A DNA stretch of 64,000 bases from Bradyrhizobium sp. 195. GTDB taxonomy: Bacteria > Pseudomonadota > Alphaproteobacteria > Rhizobiales > Xanthobacteraceae. The stretch covers positions 1,240,001-1,304,000 of the forward strand of contig NZ_CP082161.1 of the NCBI RefSeq assembly GCF_023101665.1. Direction: 5' to 3'. Under the pieces are notes generated by a model that did no database searches, was not told the origin of the DNA, and saw only the letters and a program-made list of their open reading frames with translations. The position numbers were made by a program, and so were the translations under genes. Shown here one piece after another: positions 19,361-27,957 of this stretch (positions are counted from its first letter, which is position 1; each line of letters begins with the position of its first letter).

Positions 19361-20575
19361 ATGACCAGTGTGACAGAGAGCGCAAGTCAAGTCGGTGCGG
19401 AGAATGTGCTGAGAGTCGGTTCGCCGGCTCCCTCCATCAAAGTTGAGGACTGGCTACGTGGCCAGCCCGTTACAACGTTCGAACCTGGGAAAGTATACAT
19501 TATCGAGTTTTGGGCGACGTGGTGCGGACCATGTATCGCCTCGATGCAGAATTTGGTGATCCTGCAAAGCAAATGCAGGAGCAGCGGAGTTGAAGTGGTG
19601 GGCATCGCGGCTCACGAACAAGCTTCGACGGCAGATGAAGCGCGAGCCAGCTTGGACGCTTGGTTGACGAAGAGCTTGCCAAATCTGAACTTCGCGATCG
19701 CATTCGACTACTACGGCGAAATGAACAAGCTTTGGATGGATCCCAGCTTTTCTGTCGGGATTCCCTCGTCATTCGTGATCGATCGTGACGGCCGCTTCGC
19801 CTTTATCGGTCATCCGACGCAACTCGATAACGTGTTGCCCAAAGTTCTGAACGGCTCTTGGGCAGTGAGCGATGAAGCCAAAGCCCTGGATGCGGAGAGG
19901 ATAACCAAGGGTCGACGCAGAAAGCGCGAACTATCGCAGAAGCGAGCGCTGGTGGAGCCGATCTTTGCCAGACTTGAAGCCGCCATGAATAGTAAGGATT
20001 GGGCGGCAGCGCTTTCAGGGGTTGAGGAGGCACTGGCTGCGATGCCGGACGATGTCACCTTCCGTGGGCTTCATGCGGAATTGTTGCTTCACAAGATACG
20101 CGACATGCGGGCCGGCCTGGCGGTATTGCGCCAATTGGTTCGCGATGCGATCGACAAGAAATCCGTGGTTTGGATGAGCGTGGCCATCCGCCAACTCTTC
20201 GACCCCGCGAAAGACTACTCCGGTTTCCCACATGACGAGCGTTTTGCCATGGGCAGGGACCTCTCCGAACACATCCTGGCGGCGAATCCGCCCCAAGGCA
20301 GCGAGGGCGCGAAGTTCCTCTCGTACGGGGCGGTCGCTCAGTACTACTACGAGACCGGTAACAGGGGTCGCGCGATCGAATTGGTCGAGGTGGCGCTGAA
20401 CTGGCTGGATGCAGCGCCTGCCTCGGATGTAGCGAAACGGGATCTCGTGCAGTGCTCCCTCCAGGCCTTGGCGAGCTACAGGAGTGAGAAGCTCTGTTAC
20501 GAGGAGTGTTGTTCGACACCGCAAAACACAGCTCCCGAAAAGCCGCAACCGGGATCGCCAAGGGAGGCAGCGTGA
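19361..20575 (+). CDS. TlpA-like thioredoxin-fold protein with C-terminal TPR-like region
   Basis: 404 aa. Residues about 17-165 form a TlpA/ResA-type thioredoxin fold with the active-site CxxC in WATWCGPC (Cys55, Cys58) and the cis-Pro loop VGIPSSFVIDRDGR. Residues about 195-370 are helical with TPR-like pairs (LEAAMNSKDWAAALSGVEEA and YYYETGNRGRAIELVEVALN). There is no signal peptide or membrane anchor, so it is probably cytoplasmic, unlike classical TlpA. The ATG at 19361 is the first in frame. Redox activity is likely from the motif. Partner and pathway are unknown; neighbours are an MFS transporter and DctA. Confidence 0.82.
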   Translation: MTSVTESASQVGAENVLRVGSPAPSIKVEDWLRGQPVTTFEPGKVYIIEFWATWCGPCIASMQNLVILQSKCRSSGVEVVGIAAHEQASTADEARASLDAWLTKSLPNLNFAIAFDYYGEMNKLWMDPSFSVGIPSSFVIDRDGRFAFIGHPTQLDNVLPKVLNGSWAVSDEAKALDAERITKGRRRKRELSQKRALVEPIFARLEAAMNSKDWAAALSGVEEALAAMPDDVTFRGLHAELLLHKIRDMRAGLAVLRQLVRDAIDKKSVVWMSVAIRQLFDPAKDYSGFPHDERFAMGRDLSEHILAANPPQGSEGAKFLSYGAVAQYYYETGNRGRAIELVEVALNWLDAAPASDVAKRDLVQCSLQALASYRSEKLCYEECCSTPQNTAPEKPQPGSPREAA

Positions 20576-21113
20576 GCAATGCTGCTGGCCATGTCTTCTC
20601 GGCCCTTGTGGTTTTGCGATCGAAGTCGACGCCTCTGGGAATGTCGGGGCATTCACCTGAAGTGAGGATATGACGAGTGAGGGGTGAACGCAGGCGAGCC
20701 GCACCACCACAACTTCTTTACGGTGAATGTTTCTTCAACGTACGTCGCGATCCGGCGCGATAGCGGCGAGAATGCCTGTCCAGGTGAAGAGTGGTCGCCG
20801 GCTGCTAAAGGTGGCCTCATAAGATGCTGGTGGCATCTTCGAACAACCAAAAAAGATTGAAATGGGTGGTGACGCTGATGCATTCCAACTCTCAAGGAAG
20901 CTTTCTCAAGTTTTTATCGCTGGTTTCAGAAGGGATTCAGCACTTCGTTTCGCGTTGGCCAGAAGCCCATTCGGGAGAGGCGGCAAACCCTGGCGACGGA
21001 CGGGGTTGTTTAAAGCGGTCAGTGCCCTGTGCGCGCCGCGCTAAGGGAACACTGAGCGAAGCCGTGCCTTCATTGTCACCCCTCTTTGGTACCACGGCGC
21101 CGGGTCGAGCGTG
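20576..21113. other. Intergenic region upstream of dctA
   Basis: About 540 bases with no recognisable gene. dctA in rhizobia is usually driven by sigma54 with DctD, so I looked for a GG-N10-GC promoter of the TGGCAC-TTGC type and found no convincing match. Confidence 0.35.
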
Positions 21114-22409
21114 ATGCACAATCACCGCCAGCGCCGCTCTGTCAAAGCCGCCGCCCTGTTCCAGCCATCTGGCCCCTGGTACAATGTTCTTTATGTCCAG
21201 GTACTCATCGCGATCCTGATTGGCGTTCTCGTTGGCTGGTTGTGGCCTGCTGTGGGGACGAACAGCTGGGTCAAAGCGCTTGGTGACGGATTCATCAAGC
21301 TGATCAAAATGGTGATCGCGCCGATCATCTTCTGCACTGTTGTGTCCGGAATCGCGCATGTTCAGGATGCACGAAAGGTCGGCCGAGTCGGCGTCAAGGC
21401 GCTGCTTTACTTCGAGATCGTTTCAACCTTCGCGCTGATCCTGGGTCTCGTGATGGGCAATCTCGTTCAGGCCGGCCATGGGCTCGCTCCCAGGGCTGAT
21501 GCCGCGGCGGTAGCCAACTACGTCAAAAGAGCGGAAGGGCAGAAGGCGGTCGATTTCCTCCTCAATATTATTCCGGATAGCGTAGTTGGCGCTCTGGCCC
21601 GAGGCGACGTGCTACAGGTGCTGCTGTTTGCGATCCTATTCGGGTTCTCGCTGATGGCGCTTGGCGAGCGTGGTGAGCGGATGCGCAGTCTGGTCGACGA
21701 TGCTGCACACGCGGTGTTTGGTGTCATTAGGATCGTAATGAAGGCAGCGCCAATCGGGGCGTTCGGCGCCATGGCCTACACCATCGGCGAATTCGGACCG
21801 TCCGCGCTCGGTAAACTCATCGGCTTGGTTGCGCTGTTCTACGTGACAGCCGGGCTCTTCGTGATCATTGTGCTTGGTTTGGTCGCGCGCTTGGTCGGTT
21901 TTTCTATTCTAAAGTTCATCGTCTACATCAAGGATGAGCTGCTGATCGTCCTCGGAACGTCGTCGTCCGAAAGCGCGCTGCCACAGTTGATGGAAAAACT
22001 CGAACGGCTGGGCTGTTCCAAGCCGGTCGTTGGCCTGGTGGTGCCGACAGGATACTCTTTCAATTTGGATGGGACGAACATTTACATGACATTGGCGACC
22101 TTGTTCATCGCGCAGGCGCTCGGGGTCGATCTCGACTTCGGCCAGCAGCTCACGATACTCGTTGTGGCGATGCTCACCTCGAAGGGCGCAAGTGGTGTTA
22201 CCGGTGCCGGGTTCGTCACCCTGGCCGCAACGTTGACCGTGGTCAGTCCTGACCTCGTCCCGGGCATTGCGATCGTATTCTCGATCGACAAGTTCATGAG
22301 CGAGGTGCGCGCGCTTACCAACATCATCGGGAACGGTATTGCCGCGGTGTTTGTGTCGTGGTGGGAAGGTGAACTCGACCTTGTCTCGCTACACGCGCAG
22401 CTCAAGTAG
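21114..22409 (+). CDS. dctA: DctA-type C4-dicarboxylate:cation symporter
   Basis: 431 aa member of the DAACS/DctA family that imports succinate, fumarate and malate, the carbon feeding bacteroids. Conserved elements: [16 protein letters not shown] helix, [20 protein letters not shown], the serine-rich re-entrant loop [16 protein letters not shown], the [19 protein letters not shown] motif, and [20 protein letters not shown]. These include residues that line the substrate site in the family. It is full length without lesions. ATG 21114 follows an overlapping GTG at 21111. Rhizobial genomes often have several dctA-like genes, so this may be an island copy rather than the main one. Confidence 0.92.
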   Translation: MHNHRQRRSVKAAALFQPSGPWYNVLYVQVLIAILIGVLVGWLWPAVGTNSWVKALGDGFIKLIKMVIAPIIFCTVVSGIAHVQDARKVGRVGVKALLYFEIVSTFALILGLVMGNLVQAGHGLAPRADAAAVANYVKRAEGQKAVDFLLNIIPDSVVGALARGDVLQVLLFAILFGFSLMALGERGERMRSLVDDAAHAVFGVIRIVMKAAPIGAFGAMAYTIGEFGPSALGKLIGLVALFYVTAGLFVIIVLGLVARLVGFSILKFIVYIKDELLIVLGTSSSESALPQLMEKLERLGCSKPVVGLVVPTGYSFNLDGTNIYMTLATLFIAQALGVDLDFGQQLTILVVAMLTSKGASGVTGAGFVTLAATLTVVSPDLVPGIAIVFSIDKFMSEVRALTNIIGNGIAAVFVSWWEGELDLVSLHAQLK

Positions 22410-22850
22410 ATCTGCGATCTCAGCTCGGCCATTGCGGACTAGAAATCACTCTTTGAATGCCTGCATCCTGGGGGCAATCGTCGTGCAGTACAGGGCCAGC
22501 CTGATTCCAGGGGGAATGGTGCAGGGTCATTACGCTCACGGTGGTGCACCAGACCAGCGTCGGCATTGGTACCTGCGGCAGCCCGCCGGCTGATGTGGTT
22601 CATTATCCCGGGTTTGAGCTTCCTCAAAAAGCGGGAGCTCAATCGTGCCCACGCACGGGAGCGACAGTGGTTCGATTTCTCGCCTCGCCGTCGAGGGGGC
22701 GGCGCGTCAAGCCGGCGCTCTTTTCAAATGTTCCTTTTTCTACGCTAGACTACGAACGGCATATTCTCTTTGTTGCGGTAAGACACGACCTATCTTTTAT
22801 TTGCCTTCAGATGAGGGCGCCGAAGTGGCCTCAGCAGCTTGGGGCAAATC
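22410..22850. other. Intergenic region upstream of trbB
   Basis: About 440 bases between dctA and trbB with no recognised gene. In most related ICEs trbB follows the copG-like gene directly. Here the trb operon needs its own promoter in this stretch or read-through from dctA. An AT-richer patch near 22730-22810 could contain a promoter, but I could not assign boxes with confidence. Confidence 0.35.
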
Positions 22851-23819
22851 GTGGCGATCCATTCTTTTGATTCAGAAGCGAACTTGCGCGGAGCGCGTAT
22901 GCTGCGTACCGCGTTGGGGCCCGCCATCGCAGGGTTTTTGGAAGATCCGGCAATCGTCGAGGTGATGCTCAATCCCGATGGCCGACTGTGGATCGACCGA
23001 CTGTCGAGCGGCCTTATGGATACTGGCAAGAATATATCCCCCTCTGACGGAGAGCGAATCATCCGCGTGGTGGCTCACTACGTGGGTGCCGAGGTTCATC
23101 CCGGGAGCCCACGGATTTCTGCCGAGCTGCCCGAGACGGGGGAGCGCTTCGAGGGGCTGCTGCCGCCGGTCGTGGCCGCGCCAACATTTGCGATCCGAAA
23201 GCCGGCGGTCGCCGTGTTCAGCCTCGAGGATTACGTCGCAGTCGGCATTATGACGCCGGATCAGGCCGGTGCATTGAGGGATGCAGTTTGCGCGCGCAAG
23301 AACATTCTGGTCGCCGGCGGCACCTCGACCGGCAAGACGACACTGACCAATGCCCTTCTCGCCGAGGTGGCTAAAACGACTGACCGTGTCGTTCTCATCG
23401 AAGATACGCGCGAGCTTCAGTGCTTGGCGCCAAACCTCGTGGCGCTCCGCACGAAGGACGGCTTGATCTCGCTCTCCGACCTGGTCCGTTCGTCGCTTCG
23501 TCTGCGCCCCGATCGAATTCCCATTGGTGAGGTGCGCGGAGCCGAGGCGCTCGATTTGCTCAAGGCCTGGAGCACAGGACATCCGGGCGGAATCGGCACG
23601 ATCCATGCCGGAACGGCGCTCGGGGCGCTACGCCGGCTCGAGCAGCTGGTCCAGGAAGCTGTCGTCACAGTCCCCCGGCCGCTTATCGCCGAAACAATCA
23701 ACGTGATCGCGGTGCTCAGCGGCCGCGGCGCCGAACGCCGCTTGAGCGAGCTCGCCCGCGTCACCGGCTTAGGAGCATCAGGTGATTACAGCCTTTCTGC
23801 AATTGGAGACCGGTCATGA
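22851..23819 (+). CDS. trbB: TrbB, VirB11-type T4SS ATPase
   Basis: 322 aa hexameric ATPase powering pilus assembly and substrate transfer at the inner membrane. Walker A is VAGGTSTGKTT at about residue 153. An Asp-box IEDTREL follows, then the Walker B/His-box region RIPIGEVRGAEALDLLKAW and GHPGGIGTIHAG. The N-terminus EDPAIVEVMLNPDGRLWIDR is typical. I prefer GTG 22851 because homologues start close to IHSFDSEANLRGARML; a TTG at 22839 is also in frame. Its stop overlaps the trbC ATG (ATGA). Intact. Confidence 0.95.
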   Translation: MAIHSFDSEANLRGARMLRTALGPAIAGFLEDPAIVEVMLNPDGRLWIDRLSSGLMDTGKNISPSDGERIIRVVAHYVGAEVHPGSPRISAELPETGERFEGLLPPVVAAPTFAIRKPAVAVFSLEDYVAVGIMTPDQAGALRDAVCARKNILVAGGTSTGKTTLTNALLAEVAKTTDRVVLIEDTRELQCLAPNLVALRTKDGLISLSDLVRSSLRLRPDRIPIGEVRGAEALDLLKAWSTGHPGGIGTIHAGTALGALRRLEQLVQEAVVTVPRPLIAETINVIAVLSGRGAERRLSELARVTGLGASGDYSLSAIGDRS

Positions 23820-24142
23820 CGATGCCTTCATCTCTCCGCCGCGCCAGCATTCCGGCCACGGCAATTGTGACCCTTTGGCTGAGCAGTATCCCGGCTTGCG
23901 CCGCTGGCTCAAATATGCCGTGGGAGCAACCGCTCAACCAGATTTTGCAATCGGTCGAGGGTCCCGTCGCCAAGATTATCGCGGTCATCATCATCATCGT
24001 GACCGGGCTTTCGCTCGCATTTGGCGACACGTCTGGTGGCTTTCGTCGCCTGGTTCAGATCGTGTTCGGTCTATCCATCGCCTTTGCGGCATCAAGCTTC
24101 TTTCTGTCTTTCTTCTCCTTCGGCGGCGGCGTGGTGATCTGA
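23816..24142 (+). CDS. trbC: TrbC, conjugative pilin (VirB2-like)
   Basis: 108 aa prepilin. A signal peptide (IPATAIVTLWLSSIPACAAG) is followed by two hydrophobic helices separated by a short charged loop (VEGPVAKIIAVIIIIVTGLS and LVQIVFGLSIAFAASSFFLS). It ends in a glycine-rich tail. This is the pattern of VirB2/TrbC pilins, which TraF-type peptidases process and cyclise. The ATG overlaps the trbB stop and the stop overlaps the trbD start, so translation is coupled on both sides. Confidence 0.92.
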   Translation: MTMPSSLRRASIPATAIVTLWLSSIPACAAGSNMPWEQPLNQILQSVEGPVAKIIAVIIIIVTGLSLAFGDTSGGFRRLVQIVFGLSIAFAASSFFLSFFSFGGGVVI

Positions 24143-24405
24143 TGGAGGAGCCTGTCGCAGGCTTTGTCGCGCCCGTGCATCGGGCGCTCACCGAGCCTAT
24201 CCTGATGGGCGGTGCGCCGCGCGCCGTGGCGATCGCCAACGGCACGGTAGCGGCGGCACTCGGTCTTGGGCTGCGCCTGTGGGTTGCCGGCCTTCTCCTC
24301 TGGTTCGTCGGCCACATGGCCGCCATCTGGGCCGCAAAACGCGATCCCGATTTCGTGGAAGTCGTGCGCCGGCACGTCCGTATTCCAAGCCACCTCAGGT
24401 CCTAG
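24142..24405 (+). CDS. trbD: TrbD, VirB3-like inner-membrane T4SS protein
   Basis: 87 aa. The N-terminus GFVAPVHRALTEPILMGGAP is characteristic of VirB3/TrbD. It is followed by a long hydrophobic stretch with two short helices (NGTVAAALGLGLRLWVAGLL and WFVGHMAAIWAAKRDPDFVE). ATG 24142 overlaps the trbC stop by one base (TGATG). The small size fits the family. VirB3-like proteins associate with the TrbE ATPase at the inner membrane. Confidence 0.92.
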   Translation: MEEPVAGFVAPVHRALTEPILMGGAPRAVAIANGTVAAALGLGLRLWVAGLLLWFVGHMAAIWAAKRDPDFVEVVRRHVRIPSHLRS

Positions 24406-24413
24406 AGTTGCCT

Positions 24414-26846
24414 ATGATGAATCTTGCCGAATATCGCCGTTCAAATACGCGCCTTGCCGACTTCCTGCCTTGGGCGGCCCTGGTCGATGAGGGCATCATT
24501 CTCAACAAGGATGGATCCTTTCAACGAACGGCCCGGTTCAGAGGGCCGGATCTCGACAGCTCAGTGCCTGCCGAGCTTGTTGCTGTCGCAGGCCGCCTCA
24601 ACAATGCGCTCCGTCGCCTCGGATCGGGGTGGGCCGTCTTCGTCGAGGCGCAGCGGCATTCGGCAGGACGCTATCCGCCGGATACATTCCCGGACGTCGC
24701 CTCGGCGCTGGTGGATGCGGAGCGGAAAGCGCAATTCGAGGAGGCCGGCAGCCACTATGAGTCGAGCTACTATCTGACTTTCCTCTATCTGCCTCCGGCA
24801 GAGAGTGCGGCCGTGGCGGAGCGCCTGCTGTACGAGGGCAGCCATCGCGCTGCGGGAGCGGATGCGCGCGAGGTTCTTGCCGGCTTTGTCGACCGGACCG
24901 GCCGCGTCCTGCAGCTCGTCGAGGGTTTCATGCCGGAATGTGGCTGGCTCGATGACGCGCAAACGCTGACCTACCTGCATTCGACGGTCTCGACCAAACG
25001 GCATCGCGTGCGCGTGCCAGAAATTCCGATGTATCTCGATGCGTTGCTTGCCGATCAATCCCTGACAGGAGGTCTCGAGCCCATGCTGGGCGAGGCGCAT
25101 CTGCGCGTTCTGACCCTCGTGGGGTTTCCGACCGCGACCACGCCCGGAATTCTCGACGAGCTGAACCGGCTGGCATTCCCGTATCGCTGGTCGACGCGGG
25201 CGATCATGCTCGACAAGACAGATGCCACAAGGCTCCTCACCAGGATCAGGCGGCAATGGTTTGCCAAGCGCAAGTCGATCGCGGCGATCCTGAAGGAGGT
25301 GATGACGAACGAGGCCTCCGCGCTTCTGGATACCGATGCCCACAACAAGGCAATGGACGCCGACAGTGCGCTCCAGGAATTGGGCTCGGATCAGGTCGCA
25401 GAGGTCTTCGTCACGGCAACGGTCACGGTCTGGGACGGCGATCCTCGCGCAGCCGACGAAAAGCTCCGCCTCGCCGAAAAGGTCGTCCAGGGCCGCGACT
25501 TCACCTGCATGGCCGAGACGGTCAATGCCGTCGAAGCCTGGCTCGGCAGCCTGCCGGGACAAACTTACGCAAACGTGCGCCAGCCGCCGGTCTCGACCCT
25601 CAATCTCGCCCATATGATTCCGTTATCTGCGGTATGGGCCGGAGAGGTAAGGGATCATCACCTCAAGGCGCCCCCGTTGTTCTTCGGTAAGACTGAAGGT
25701 TCCACGCCATTCCGGTTTTCTCTGCACGTCGGCGATGTCGGCCACACCCTGGTCATCGGACCGACGGGCGCCGGTAAGTCGGTGCTGCTGGCGCTCATGG
25801 CGCTGCAGTTCCGCCGCTATGGCGAGGCGCAGATCTTTGCGTTCGACTTCGGCGGCTCGATCCGCGCATCGGCCATCGCCACCGGGGGCGACTGGCACGA
25901 TCTCGGCGGCGCGCTGGAATCGTCAGAATTCGTCGCGCTCCAGCCGCTTGCGCGCATCGACGATGTCGGCGAGCGAGGCTGGGCATCCGACTGGATCGCA
26001 TCGATCCTGACGCGCGAGCGGATCGAAGTCACGCCTGAGACCAAGGATCATGTCTGGTCGGCGTTGACCTCACTCGCCTCGGCGCCGCTTACGGAGCGGA
26101 CGCTGACTGGCTTCTCCGTTCTTCTGCAATCCAACGCTCTCAAGCGCGCGCTGCAGCCCTACTGCCTCGGTGGGCCATACGCCCGGTTGCTGGACGGCGA
26201 ATATGAACGGCTGAGTGAAGCCTCCGTCCAGGTGTTCGAGACCGACGGATTGATCGGGACCTCTGTTGCGCCCGCAGTTCTGGCCTATCTGTTTCACCGG
26301 ATCGAGGACCGCTTTGACGGCCGTCCGACACTGCTCATCATCGACGAAGGCTGGCTTGCGCTCGATGACGCCGATTTTGCTGGCAAGCTCCGCGAATGGC
26401 TCAAAACGCTTCGCAAGAAGAACGCCTCCGTCGTGTTTGCGACCCAGTCGCTTGCCGATATCGATGGCTCGAAACTCGCGCCCGCCGTCATCGAGAGCTG
26501 CCCGACCCGCATCCTGTTGCCAAACGATCGCGCCATCGAGCCGCAGATCATGGCGATTTACCGGCGCTTTGGGCTGAACGATCGTCAGATCGAGATCCTC
26601 GCCCGCGCCACCCCCAAGCGGGACTACTACTGCCAGTCCCGACGCGGCAACCGCCTGTTCGAGCTCGGACTTGGCGAAATCGCGCTCGCCTTTGCGGCCG
26701 CCTCGTCCAAAGCCGACCAGGCTCTCGTCGATCGGGTGCTTGCCGAGCACGGAAGGGACGAGTTCGTCAACGGTTGGCTCAAGGCGCGAGACCTCGGCTG
26801 GGCCTGCAATCTCATTCCGCAGCTCGCCAAACAAGGAGCGCTCTGA
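24414..26846 (+). CDS. trbE: TrbE, VirB4-type T4SS ATPase
   Basis: 810 aa, the largest ATPase of the mating-pair system. The N-terminal CagE_TrbE_VirB domain begins NLAEYRRSNTRLADFLPWAA. Walker A is VIGPTGAGKSVLLAL at about residue 446, and Walker B is TLLIIDEGWLAL at about 640, followed by KNASVVFATQSLADI. Start is ATG 24414 (a second ATG follows at 24417), eight bases after trbD. It overlaps trbJ (TGATG). Complete with no lesion. It works with TrbD and TrbB to drive pilus biogenesis. Confidence 0.95.
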   Translation: MMNLAEYRRSNTRLADFLPWAALVDEGIILNKDGSFQRTARFRGPDLDSSVPAELVAVAGRLNNALRRLGSGWAVFVEAQRHSAGRYPPDTFPDVASALVDAERKAQFEEAGSHYESSYYLTFLYLPPAESAAVAERLLYEGSHRAAGADAREVLAGFVDRTGRVLQLVEGFMPECGWLDDAQTLTYLHSTVSTKRHRVRVPEIPMYLDALLADQSLTGGLEPMLGEAHLRVLTLVGFPTATTPGILDELNRLAFPYRWSTRAIMLDKTDATRLLTRIRRQWFAKRKSIAAILKEVMTNEASALLDTDAHNKAMDADSALQELGSDQVAEVFVTATVTVWDGDPRAADEKLRLAEKVVQGRDFTCMAETVNAVEAWLGSLPGQTYANVRQPPVSTLNLAHMIPLSAVWAGEVRDHHLKAPPLFFGKTEGSTPFRFSLHVGDVGHTLVIGPTGAGKSVLLALMALQFRRYGEAQIFAFDFGGSIRASAIATGGDWHDLGGALESSEFVALQPLARIDDVGERGWASDWIASILTRERIEVTPETKDHVWSALTSLASAPLTERTLTGFSVLLQSNALKRALQPYCLGGPYARLLDGEYERLSEASVQVFETDGLIGTSVAPAVLAYLFHRIEDRFDGRPTLLIIDEGWLALDDADFAGKLREWLKTLRKKNASVVFATQSLADIDGSKLAPAVIESCPTRILLPNDRAIEPQIMAIYRRFGLNDRQIEILARATPKRDYYCQSRRGNRLFELGLGEIALAFAAASSKADQALVDRVLAEHGRDEFVNGWLKARDLGWACNLIPQLAKQGAL

Positions 26847-27580
26847 TGAGCTGTATCCGCCCGCTTCTGGCAGCAAGTATCATCGCCATGACCATGATCC
26901 AAGCGCCCCGCCAAGCGAAGGCGCAGTGGATCGTGTTCGATCCCAACAACTACGTTCAGAATGTGCTGACGGCCGCGCGTGAGCTGCAGCAGATCAACAA
27001 CCAGATCACTTCGCTCCAGAACGAAGCGCAGATGCTGATCAACCAGGCGAAGAACCTGGCGAGCCTGTCTTATTCGTCGTTGCAACAGCTCGAACAGTCG
27101 ATTCAGCGCACCCAGCAGCTACTCTCGCAGGCGCAGCGGATTGCCTACGACGTCCAGCAGATCGATCGCGCGTTTTCCACCACCTATGCGCCGGCATCCG
27201 CGAGCATGTCCGATGGGCTCTTGGTCGCAAATGCCCAAACACGCTGGCAGAACTCAGTTGCTGGGCTGCAGGACGCCATGAGGGTCCAAGCGAGCGTTGT
27301 CGGCAATCTCGACGCCAACCGCACCCAGATGTCCGCCCTCGTGACGGCGAGCCAGGGCGCAGCGGGTGCGCTCCAAGCAAGTCAGGCCGGCAACCAGCTC
27401 CTTGCGCTGCAAGCCCAGCAGCTTGCGGACCTTACGGCGACTGTTGCCGCGCAAGGTCGCGCACAGACGCTCGAATCCGCCCAACGGGCTGCAGCGCAGG
27501 AGCAGGGTAGGGAGCAGCTGCGGCGCTTTCTCAGCCCGGACCAAAACTATCAACCGACAACCGTGCAGATGTTCCACTGA
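26846..27580 (+). CDS. trbJ: TrbJ, VirB5-like minor pilus protein
   Basis: 244 aa periplasmic protein. A signal peptide ends at about QAPRQAKA-QW. The mature start IVFDPNNYVQNVLTAARELQ is the signature of TrbJ/VirB5. The rest is almost entirely helical and glutamine-rich (QQINNQITSLQNEAQMLINQ), consistent with coiled coil. The ATG overlaps the trbE stop. VirB5-like proteins sit at the pilus tip or assist its assembly. Confidence 0.92.
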   Translation: MSCIRPLLAASIIAMTMIQAPRQAKAQWIVFDPNNYVQNVLTAARELQQINNQITSLQNEAQMLINQAKNLASLSYSSLQQLEQSIQRTQQLLSQAQRIAYDVQQIDRAFSTTYAPASASMSDGLLVANAQTRWQNSVAGLQDAMRVQASVVGNLDANRTQMSALVTASQGAAGALQASQAGNQLLALQAQQLADLTATVAAQGRAQTLESAQRAAAQEQGREQLRRFLSPDQNYQPTTVQMFH

Positions 27581-27582
27581 TC

Positions 27583-27954
27583 ATGAAAATACGATTTGAA
27601 CGACTACCTGTCGCGGCAGCAGCTGTTCTTGCTGTCCTGTTGGTTGCCGCCTGCGCCATTCGCCTGCGCACCGACGAGAGCGCGACCCAGTCTTCCGTCT
27701 CTCCGGCCTCAAAACCGGATGTGACCGCAGCAAAGCTCGAGCAATGCCGTACCGTCACCTACGAGCAGAAAGACGCTCTGCTTGAATGCCAGAAGATCTG
27801 GGCCGAGCAGCGCAGTCAGTTCTTAGGCGGAAGCAGGTCAATTGATGGTTCGGATAGCCAGACCGGCGCGGCGCCACTCCCCTCTCCAGTCCCTCGTAAG
27901 GACGAAAGTCGCCTCCCGTCCGGCTTTTCCTCCTTTCCGAGCCAAAGCGAGTGA
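27583..27954 (+). CDS. trbK: TrbK-like entry-exclusion lipoprotein (TrbK-alt)
   Basis: 123 aa. A basic N-terminus and hydrophobic segment end in a lipobox (LLVAAC, Cys24), so it is a predicted lipoprotein. A central conserved tract, KLEQCRTVTYEQKDALLECQ, carries two cysteines that may form a disulfide. The C-terminus is proline- and serine-rich. Its position between trbJ and trbL and its architecture match the alternative TrbK family thought to prevent redundant entry of the same element. The name follows position and pattern. Confidence 0.8.
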   Translation: MKIRFERLPVAAAAVLAVLLVAACAIRLRTDESATQSSVSPASKPDVTAAKLEQCRTVTYEQKDALLECQKIWAEQRSQFLGGSRSIDGSDSQTGAAPLPSPVPRKDESRLPSGFSSFPSQSE

Positions 27955-27957
27955 GCC

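Noticed and set aside
20576..21110. Sigma54 promoter for dctA
   Set aside because: No GG-N10-GC element with acceptable flanks was found in the upstream region.
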